From: Neisseria zoodegmatis
GTDB taxonomy: Bacteria > Pseudomonadota > Gammaproteobacteria > Burkholderiales > Neisseriaceae
Direction of reading: 5' to 3'
Length of the DNA: 64,000 nt
Assembly (NCBI RefSeq): GCF_900187305.1
Contig: NZ_LT906434.1
Location: 310,001-374,000, forward strand
In this document: piece by piece, positions 54,344 to 64,000 of the stretch
Layout of the letters: every line of letters starts with the position of its first letter
Position numbering within the stretch: the stretch's first letter is position 1
Made by a program: the position numbers and the translations under genes
The notes under the pieces: model-generated
The model's database searches: none
What the model was told of the DNA's origin: nothing
The model's input: only the letters and a program-made list of their open reading frames with translations

Positions 54344-55294
54344 TCAAACCAAATTCTGCGGACGACCTGCCACAAACCGATTGATGTTTTCCGTCAGAAT
54401 ATCAAACAGACGGTTGCGCGCCTCAATGCTGCCCCAAGCCATATGCGGCGTCACAATCAAATGAGGCAGGCGCGCTTTCAGAAGCGGGTTGCCGTTGCGG
54501 GGCGGTTCTTCGGTTAACACATCCACCCCTGCGCCGCCGAGCTGACCGTATTTCAGCGCAGCCACTAAAGCCGTTTCATCCACCAAACCGCCGCGCGCGC
54601 AGTTAATCAGCAGCGCGCCCGGTTTCATCTGTTGCAACTCCGCTTCCCCTATCATCCCCGCGGTTTCCTCGTTCAGTGGGCAATGCAGCGACACCGCATC
54701 GGCGCAACGCAATGCTTCGTAAAACGGCAGATAGCCGTCGCGCACGAATTGCGCATTTTTGTGTTCCCCGAACACCACGTTCATCCCGAATGCCCGCGCG
54801 TAATCCGCCAGCTTCGTGCCGATACCGCCCCGCCCGAATATGGCCAGCGTTTTACCGTTCAAATCACGCATCGGTGCGCCGAAATGGCAGAAAAAAGACG
54901 ATTGCTCCCAAATGCCCGCCGCCATATCGCGCTGATAAGCAGGTAGGTTACGCATCAAAGTAATCATCAGCATAAAAGCATGTTCGGCAACCGAATCATT
55001 GCCGTAATCACGAATATTGCACACAGATACTCCGGCAGTTTTGGCTGCGGCAACGTCCACATTATTGATACCCGTAGCCGATACCGCAATCAGCTTCAGT
55101 TGAGGGTTGTCGGCAATATGTTGCGCAGTAATCACCGTTTTATTCGTAACAACAATATCCGCCCCCTTGATACGGGCACCGACATCTTCATTTTCCGTAT
55201 AAACATACTCTTGAAGTTCGTAGGCAAAATCAAACGCAAAAGGCCGCTCTACCAACGTACCCCGATCCAAGACGATTATTTTCAAAATAGACAT
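54344..55294 (-). CDS. hprA: D-2-hydroxyacid dehydrogenase, probably glycerate dehydrogenase
   Basis: A 316-residue NAD-dependent dehydrogenase of the D-isomer family. The Rossmann motif is AIFGRGGIGTKLADYARAFGM (about 152). The catalytic arginine is in INCARGGLVDE (about 233), the glutamate in DVLTEEPP, and the histidine in VTPHMAWGS (about 286). The N-terminal half ends with the classic AVSATGINNVDVAAAK and VCNIRDYGNDSVAEHAF. Similarity of these motifs to hydroxypyruvate/glycerate dehydrogenases suggests HprA, but substrate choice among this family is hard to read from sequence. AAAGGATAATC precedes the ATG (minus strand). Confidence 0.85.
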   Translation of the reverse strand: MSILKIIVLDRGTLVERPFAFDFAYELQEYVYTENEDVGARIKGADIVVTNKTVITAQHIADNPQLKLIAVSATGINNVDVAAAKTAGVSVCNIRDYGNDSVAEHAFMLMITLMRNLPAYQRDMAAGIWEQSSFFCHFGAPMRDLNGKTLAIFGRGGIGTKLADYARAFGMNVVFGEHKNAQFVRDGYLPFYEALRCADAVSLHCPLNEETAGMIGEAELQQMKPGALLINCARGGLVDETALVAALKYGQLGGAGVDVLTEEPPRNGNPLLKARLPHLIVTPHMAWGSIEARNRLFDILTENINRFVAGRPQNLV

Positions 55295-55445
55295 GATTAT
55301 CCTTTGCTATTGAAATTATACAAATGATAAAAAATAGCTAAATATGTATTGTCAGAATCAAATTCAAAACGAGTCTGCTTATCATTAAGATAGCAAAGAT
55401 TACCATTTCAGACGGCCTCAAGCCATCAAACAAGGACACTACACA

Positions 55446-55679
55446 ATGTTGAAAACCATTACCTTCGCCATTCTACACTTCGGCGTAGCATTCAGCGTGG
55501 CTTATATACTCACAGGCAGTATCGGCATTTCCGGCGCAGTAGCCCTTATCGAGCCGATTGCCAATACCTTCGTATTCTATTTCCACGAAAAAGCATGGAA
55601 CCGCTATGAGCGTAAGAAAAACATCCGCTCCGAAGCCAGCCGCTTCCCGCTGCACCAATGCGTAGGCGCAGACAGATAA
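55446..55679 (+). CDS. DUF2061 membrane protein
   Basis: A 77-residue protein. It begins MLKTITFAILHFGVAFSVAYILTGSIGISGAVALIEPIANTFVFYFHEKAWNR, with two hydrophobic segments and the conserved EPxxNT...FHExxW core of DUF2061, which identifies the family. The function is unknown. It is divergent from hprA. AAGGACACTACACA lies upstream of the start. Confidence 0.85.
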   Translation: MLKTITFAILHFGVAFSVAYILTGSIGISGAVALIEPIANTFVFYFHEKAWNRYERKKNIRSEASRFPLHQCVGADR

Positions 55680-55784
55680 CGAAGCAACACACGCCCCGCG
55701 CAATAAACAAGCAAAAGTTTTCCCCCAATCAACCCTGTGTTATTCTTTGCCTTCCCATACCAAACTCAAAAATGAAAGAAAAAC

Positions 55785-56111
55785 ATGAGCCTGATTATTG
55801 AAGACATCCAAACCGGCCACGGCAAAGAAGCCGAAAAAGGCAAAGAAATTACCGTACATTACACCGGTTGGCTGGAAGACGGCACCAAATTTGACTCCAG
55901 CCTCGACCGTCGCCAACCCCTAACCATCACCCTCGGGGTAGGCCAAGTCATCCAAGGCTGGGACGAAGGATTCGGCGGAATGAAAGAAGGCGGCAAACGC
56001 AAACTGACCATTCCTCCCGAAATGGGCTACGGCGCCCACGGAGCAGGCGGAGTCATCCCGCCCAATGCCACATTGATTTTCGAAGTTGAGTTGTTGAAAG
56101 TGTACGAATAA
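55785..56111 (+). CDS. FKBP-type peptidyl-prolyl cis-trans isomerase
   Basis: A 108-residue single-domain cytoplasmic FKBP. All core residues are visible: [57 protein letters not shown] and a closing [13 protein letters not shown]. The family speeds isomerisation of X-Pro bonds and can act as a folding chaperone. It has no signal peptide, in contrast to the periplasmic Mip-type proteins. AAAGAAAAAC precedes the ATG. A DUS terminator follows at 56136. Confidence 0.95.
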   Translation: MSLIIEDIQTGHGKEAEKGKEITVHYTGWLEDGTKFDSSLDRRQPLTITLGVGQVIQGWDEGFGGMKEGGKRKLTIPPEMGYGAHGAGGVIPPNATLIFEVELLKVYE

Positions 56112-56135
56112 CATTAGGCAGCGCCTAAAATGCCA

Positions 56136-56173
56136 AAGGCCGTCTGAAAAATTCTTTTTTCAGACGGCCTTAG
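56136..56173 (+). terminator. DUS hairpin terminator
   Basis: AAGGCCGTCTGAAAAA and its complement around a short T-rich loop, 25 bases after the FKBP gene. Confidence 0.87.
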
Positions 56174-56324
56174 AGTGTTTGGCGCATTTGGATTGAGGAT
56201 GGTGCGTTGGTGTTTAGATTAAAAGTTCGCGGTATTGTGCAAGCGTTGGGTAAAGTTGTCTAAAATAATTTCCATAATAAACAGCGATATGTGATTTCCG
56301 TTGTAATTTTTTGCGTTGTGGTTA

Positions 56325-56354
56325 TTGACGGGGGTGCGGGCGGGTGTGTATAGT
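56325..56354 (+). promoter_or_regulatory. rRNA operon promoter
   Basis: TTGACG (56325-56330) and TATAGT (56349-56354), with an 18-base GC-rich spacer, lie about 170 bases upstream of 16S. The region before it (56174-56324) has no gene; it is AT-rich in places and may act as an UP element. Confidence 0.75.
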
Positions 56355-56365
56355 TCGGTTTCTTC

Positions 56366-56400
56366 GCTGCTGACACAGCAGCAACCGTTCTTTAACAACA
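56366..56400 (+). promoter_or_regulatory. rRNA leader antitermination signals (boxB-like and boxA)
   Basis: A hairpin GCTGCT-GACAC-AGCAGC (56366-56382) is followed by GTTCTTTAACAACA (from about 56387), close to the rrn boxA consensus. This is the usual arrangement for Nus-factor antitermination. Confidence 0.7.
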
Positions 56401-56404
56401 CAGA

Positions 56405-56423
56405 TTACCGATAAGTGTGAGTG
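56405..56423 (+). other. 5' arm of the 16S precursor processing stem
   Basis: TTACCGATAAGTGTGAGTG is perfectly complementary over 19 bp to 58084-58102 just after 16S. The resulting stem is the expected RNase III site that frees pre-16S. Confidence 0.85.
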
Positions 56424-56521
56424 TCTTTAGGCCTCACACTGCGACAAAAACAGAGAGACAAGATTATACATTGTCTGTCAGTTACTTTGAAGCAGACCAG
56501 AAGTTAAAAAGTTAGAGATTG

Positions 56522-58064
<1,543 letters not shown>

Positions 58065-58083
58065 GAGAAAAGAGGCTGAGAGG

Positions 58084-58102
58084 CACTCACACTTATCGGT
58101 AA
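58084..58102 (+). other. 3' arm of the 16S precursor processing stem
   Basis: CACTCACACTTATCGGTAA pairs perfectly with 56405-56423. Confidence 0.85.
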
Positions 58103-58232
58103 ACTGTGATATTAAAGATGCGTTTAAGCTTGAAGATGTGCTGCATGAATTACTTTTAAGCCGAGCATGACCGAAAAGGTTATTCGGATTAAGAAGGATG
58201 GTTGTTGGCATATTGGAAAGCAAAGAGACCTT

Positions 58233-58309
<77 letters not shown>

Positions 58310-58358
58310 GACATTCTCAAAGCAAGAGTAAGCAGTATCGATACTTGAGTAAGAGTAT

Positions 58359-58434
58359 GGGGGCATAGCTCAGTTGGTAGAGCACCTGCTTTGCAAGCAG
58401 GGGGTCATCGGTTCGATCCCGTTTGCCTCCACCA
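58359..58434 (+). tRNA. tRNA-Ala (TGC)
   Basis: A 76-nt cloverleaf. The acceptor GGGGGCA pairs with TGCCTCC, the anticodon loop CTTTGCAAG gives TGC, GGTTCGATC forms the T loop, and CCA is encoded. The Ile-Ala order is the usual one for this spacer. Confidence 0.97.
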
Positions 58435-58534
58435 AACATTTAAAGACTTTACAAATTAAAGTTAGCTGCTACAATGCGCAGCTCATTTTAATTTGCGAAG
58501 TTTGAGACAAAAGTTTGTTTCATGTAAAACGCAT

Positions 58535-58552
58535 TGATCTTTAACAAATTGG
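58535..58552 (+). promoter_or_regulatory. boxA before 23S
   Basis: TGATCTTTAACAAATTGG resembles the boxA antitermination element found in rrn spacers upstream of 23S. Confidence 0.6.
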
Positions 58553-58762
58553 AAAGCCGAAATCAACAAACAAAGACAATGTTGGCTTACTGTAACAGGT
58601 AAGCCGCAGTATTTGGGTGATGATTGTATCGACTGAACTGTGAAACACAAAAGGCACAGTTCGGTACACAACAAGCAGTAAGCTTTGTCAGAGTAAAGAC
58701 TTCAAGTTGGGTAGGTAGTCAACGCCGAAACAACGAAGTCAGAGAGGTTCTTGAAATGATAG

Positions 58763-61650
<2,888 letters not shown>

Positions 61651-61786
61651 TCATTTGAAGGACTTTGGATAGTTTCTTTGAATAAGCTTACATCAGTCTT
61701 GTGAGGCTGATACACATCACCGTTGATTAAAGAATAAATAAGTGGAAGCGAGCTTCCATAACGGCTTACCGATTTGTACAGTTTAC

Positions 61787-61900
61787 GTCTGGCGGCCATA
61801 GCGAGTTGGTCCCACGCCTTCCCATCCCGAACAGGACCGTGAAACGACTCAGCGCCGATGATAGTGTGGATACCCATGTGAAAGTAGGTCACTGCCAGAC
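61787..61900 (+). rRNA. 5S ribosomal RNA
   Basis: About 114 nt. GTCTGGCGGCCATAGCGAG at the 5' end pairs with CTGCCAGAC at the 3' end; CCCATCCCGAAC and GATGATAGTGTGG are typical of bacterial 5S. Confidence 0.95.
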
Positions 61901-61910
61901 ACTTATTTCG

Positions 61911-61944
61911 AACCCCCGATACTTGCGTATCGGGGGTTTTAGTA
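61911..61944 (+). terminator. rRNA operon terminator
   Basis: AACCCCCGATAC and GTATCGGGGGTTTT around a 4-base loop, just downstream of 5S; a strong non-DUS intrinsic terminator. Confidence 0.92.
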
Positions 61945-62262
61945 TTTTGATTTGCCAAGACAGTTGAATATGGGTGTTTCAGAAGGTTGGTTTGCCGGTA
62001 GGTTTGTGCAGAATGGATACAGAAGAAGGTTGGTTGTAGCGGAGCAAAGAGAGCAGAGCTGTAATGGAAAGACGAGCTTGTTGTTGGGGAGAGACAATGT
62101 TCTCTATGTATATAGTAACTATAGTTAAAAGTATTTGAAGGGTGTTGGGAATCTGTTTATGATGGTTCGGACTGCCTGTGCGGGCAGTGTGAGGTATATT
62201 GCCTGTTGGTAGAGGCCGCAGGTATGACACGTTACGGAAAACCATCAAGAAGGATTTAGAAG
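61945..62262. other. Intergenic region between rrn and comEA
   Basis: No gene seen. A small hairpin CTGCC-TGTGC-GGCAG lies near 62174-62190. AAGGATTTAGAAG directly precedes comEA and serves as its ribosome-binding site. The stretch presumably holds the comEA promoter. Confidence 0.4.
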
Positions 62263-62574
62263 ATGAAGAAATATTTAGCGGGTGCGCTGGCTCTGTTGTG
62301 GTCGGCGGTATCGCTGGCGGCGGTGAATATCAATACGGCGACGGCGGAGGAATTGAAGGCGCTGCCGGGTATCGGTCCGTCGAAGGCGGCGGCGATTGTG
62401 GAGTACCGTCAGCACAACGGTCAGTTTAAGAGTGTTGACGATTTGAAGAATGTGAAGGGTATCGGCGAGGGTATTTTAGCCAAGCTGCGCGATGAAGCAA
62501 CGGTGAGCGGTGGTAAGAAGCCGGCCAAAGCGGCGGTGCCGGCGCTGAAGGAGAAGGCTAAAGAGAAGCGCTGA
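62263..62574 (+). CDS. comEA: Competence DNA-binding protein ComEA/ComE
   Basis: A 103-residue periplasmic DNA receptor for natural transformation. A signal peptide (MKKYLAGALALLWSAVSLAA) is followed by a helix-hairpin-helix pair: VNINTATAEELKALPGIGPSKAAAIVEYR and FKSVDDLKNVKGIGEGILAKLRD. A Lys/Ala-rich C-terminal tail ends the protein. In gonococcus the homologue ComE is present in several copies, each downstream of an rRNA operon, exactly as seen here; it pulls incoming DNA through the outer membrane after PilT retraction. Confidence 0.96.
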   Translation: MKKYLAGALALLWSAVSLAAVNINTATAEELKALPGIGPSKAAAIVEYRQHNGQFKSVDDLKNVKGIGEGILAKLRDEATVSGGKKPAKAAVPALKEKAKEKR

Positions 62575-62634
62575 TTAATGCTGGGATTGCCGTCGTCGGT
62601 AGTTGATGCCGGTGACGGTTAAATAGACATAGGT

Positions 62635-62671
62635 AGCGGCCGGATGCGGGAGTGTCCGGCCGCTTCGTTTT
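62635..62671 (+). terminator. Non-DUS terminator after comEA
   Basis: AGCGGCCGGA and TCCGGCCGCT with a 10-base loop followed by TCGTTTT, about 60 bases beyond comEA. Confidence 0.85.
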
Positions 62672-62992
62672 GGGCGGGGGAAGAATGCCGGTGTCGGTTA
62701 TGACAACGTTAAAAAAGTAACGGCAGAAGGACGACAGTGCTGGGGAAGGCGCTTGAAGCGAAGACAGGAAGCGGGAGGCCGTCTGAAACCCGCCGGAGCG
62801 TTGTGGCTGTGATGCCCATAACCGGAAAGCAGGTCGTAACGGCTATAAAGGAGGCGGGAATGATTCCATTCCTTAACTGACGTTACCAACATTCAATCTC
62901 CTACCGGCGGGAAAGAAAAACGGTAACGGCAGAAGGAATGGCCGCACTTTGCAGACACCTCAAAGCGTTACGGTTGCTTTACCTCCGCTTAA
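62672..62992. other. Intergenic region with a short direct repeat
   Basis: No gene supported. GTAACGGCAGAAGGA occurs twice, at 62717-62731 and 62923-62937. One DUS (62776-62787) lies between them. The remainder looks featureless. Confidence 0.4.
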
Positions 62993-64000
62993 CTACTTAG
63001 CAGCTGCCACTTCGGGGCGCACAACCACCACGCTGGAGCGTTGGGGCGTGAGCAGTTTGGCGGCGGCCTGTACATCGGCGGCGCTTACTTTTTGCAAACG
63101 GCGGCGGATTTCGGCTTCGTCGCTATATTTGAAACCGCGTGTTTCCAACTGGCCCAACAGCGATGCTTGGGAAGTCATGGAATCTTTGGCGTAGATTTCT
63201 GAAGCGGCGCTCAGGCGGTGTACCCTCTCCAGTTCGCTTTGGCTGATGCCGTTGTCGGCAATGTTTTTGATTTCGCTGCGGATGGATTCGAGCAGGGCTT
63301 TGTCGTCTGTTCCTTCGGCAGGCATGGCGACGATGCTGAACAGCGCCATGTTACGGCTGAACATATCGTAGTTGACGCCGATATCCAAGGCGAGCTGTTT
63401 GCCGCGCACGAGGTTTTTATCCAAGCGGCTCGACGAGTTGCCGCCGAGAATATCCGACAACACGTCTAAGGCATAAGGCAGCTTGTCGGTGGTTTTTTCC
63501 AGTTTGGGCACGCGGTAAGAAAGCGCGATAACAGGCTGGCGGGTAACGGCGGAAGTGGTTTCGGCCGAAACGGGCGCGCGTTCGGCGGTTTCATTGATGC
63601 GGTTGCGCGGCGGCAGGGTTTTGGCGGGGATGTTGCCGAACAGGTTTTCCGCCGTTTTCAAAGTCTGCTTGGCGTTCACGTCGCCCACAATCACCAGCGT
63701 GGCGTTGTTCGGCGCATACCATTGTTTGTACCATTGGCGCAAATCGTCGGCTTTGAGCGTGTGCAGGTCGTTCATGTAGCCGATTACCGGCGCGCGCAGG
63801 GCGGGAGTTCGATAGCTGTTGAGAAACACATGTTCCCATAGTTTTCCGAACGGGCTGTCGTCGGTGCGCTGGCGGCGTTCTTCGCGTATCACGTTCATTT
63901 CGTTGATAAATTCTTTATCGCTGAAATTCAGGTTTGCCATACGGTCGGCTTCCATTTTCAGCACTTCGGGCAGATTGGCGGCGGCCACGTTTTCGTAATA
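62993..64000 (-). CDS. M16-family zinc peptidase, C-terminal part (cut by window edge)
   Basis: 335 residues of a pitrilysin-type protein; the N-terminal HxxEH zinc site lies outside the window. The visible part includes ENVAAANLPEVLKMEADRMANLNFSDKEFINEMNVIREERRQRTDD, the LRQWYKQWYAPNNATLVIVGDV segment that is a strong M16 signature, and the inactive second domain (YALDVLSDILGGNSSSRLDKNLVRGKQLALDI). It may be the active or the inactive partner of an M16 pair, exported or periplasmic; this cannot be told without the missing end. Confidence 0.9.
   Translation of the reverse strand, partial: YYENVAAANLPEVLKMEADRMANLNFSDKEFINEMNVIREERRQRTDDSPFGKLWEHVFLNSYRTPALRAPVIGYMNDLHTLKADDLRQWYKQWYAPNNATLVIVGDVNAKQTLKTAENLFGNIPAKTLPPRNRINETAERAPVSAETTSAVTRQPVIALSYRVPKLEKTTDKLPYALDVLSDILGGNSSSRLDKNLVRGKQLALDIGVNYDMFSRNMALFSIVAMPAEGTDDKALLESIRSEIKNIADNGISQSELERVHRLSAASEIYAKDSMTSQASLLGQLETRGFKYSDEAEIRRRLQKVSAADVQAAAKLLTPQRSSVVVVRPEVAAAK

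Overview
This window comes from a Neisseria chromosome (Betaproteobacteria, Neisseriaceae). The strongest sign is the 12-base DNA uptake sequence AGGCCGTCTGAA, the AG-type DUS. It occurs dozens of times, mostly as inverted pairs that double as transcription terminators, and sometimes inside or at the edge of genes. The gene content agrees: PilC/PilY1-type pilus tip proteins, pilT-pilU, a GNA33-like MltA, and a comE gene directly downstream of an rRNA operon. Nothing in the sequence fixes the species.

Layout. 1-8.1 kb is housekeeping: mnmE (cut by the window edge), a YjdM zinc-ribbon protein, mltA, ispA-xseB, dinG, an unknown secreted protein and pgk. 8.2-11.5 kb holds a GNAT acetyltransferase, a lipoprotein and an AT-rich accessory patch in which a LysM-domain gene has been split by an intact 725-bp IS1595/IS1016-like element. 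11.5-21.5 kb carries ggt, gnd, S-formylglutathione hydrolase, a LOG-family protein, an M48 protease, a candidate small RNA, gapA and lpxC. gnd is bracketed by two direct repeats of 217 bp that carry perfect DnaA boxes. 21.5-27.6 kb contains a sulfur-related set (ArsR-type repressor, YgaP rhodanese, DUF2892 protein), folA, a DegV protein, a CYTH phosphatase-like protein, hemJ and yggS. 27.8-33.7 kb has pilT-pilU followed by the efeUOB ferrous iron uptake operon. 33.8-41.8 kb carries an RNB-family exoribonuclease, proC-yggT, dksA, an MFS transporter, rsgA, truC and the RNase P RNA. 42-50 kb is a tandem pair of large PilC/PilY1-type genes with duplicated upstream DNA. 50.4-56.1 kb carries mutS, a family 2 glycosyltransferase, a D-2-hydroxyacid dehydrogenase, a DUF2061 protein and an FKBP isomerase. 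56.3-61.9 kb is a complete rRNA operon (16S, tRNA-Ile, tRNA-Ala, 23S, 5S), followed by comEA and the C-terminal part of an M16 peptidase.

How the parts fit. Several genes serve type IV pili and natural transformation (pilT, pilU, two pilC/pilY1, comEA), which fits the dense DUS. pgk, gapA and gnd are central carbon metabolism. EfeU, EfeO and EfeB form one iron importer. The ArsR protein has two cysteines 66 residues apart and sits beside a rhodanese, which suggests persulfide sensing.

Most notable non-coding structure. (1) A gapless direct duplication around gnd with conserved DnaA boxes and an AT-rich tract; gene polarity tends to diverge around it, so a replication-origin role is possible but unproven. 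(2) A 143-bp MITE family in three copies, two with 5-bp target duplications. (3) A REP-like palindrome, paired at 2.6 kb and single in front of rnpB. (4) An 80-bp inverted-repeat element at 26.8 kb. (5) A candidate Hfq-type small RNA at 18.9 kb.
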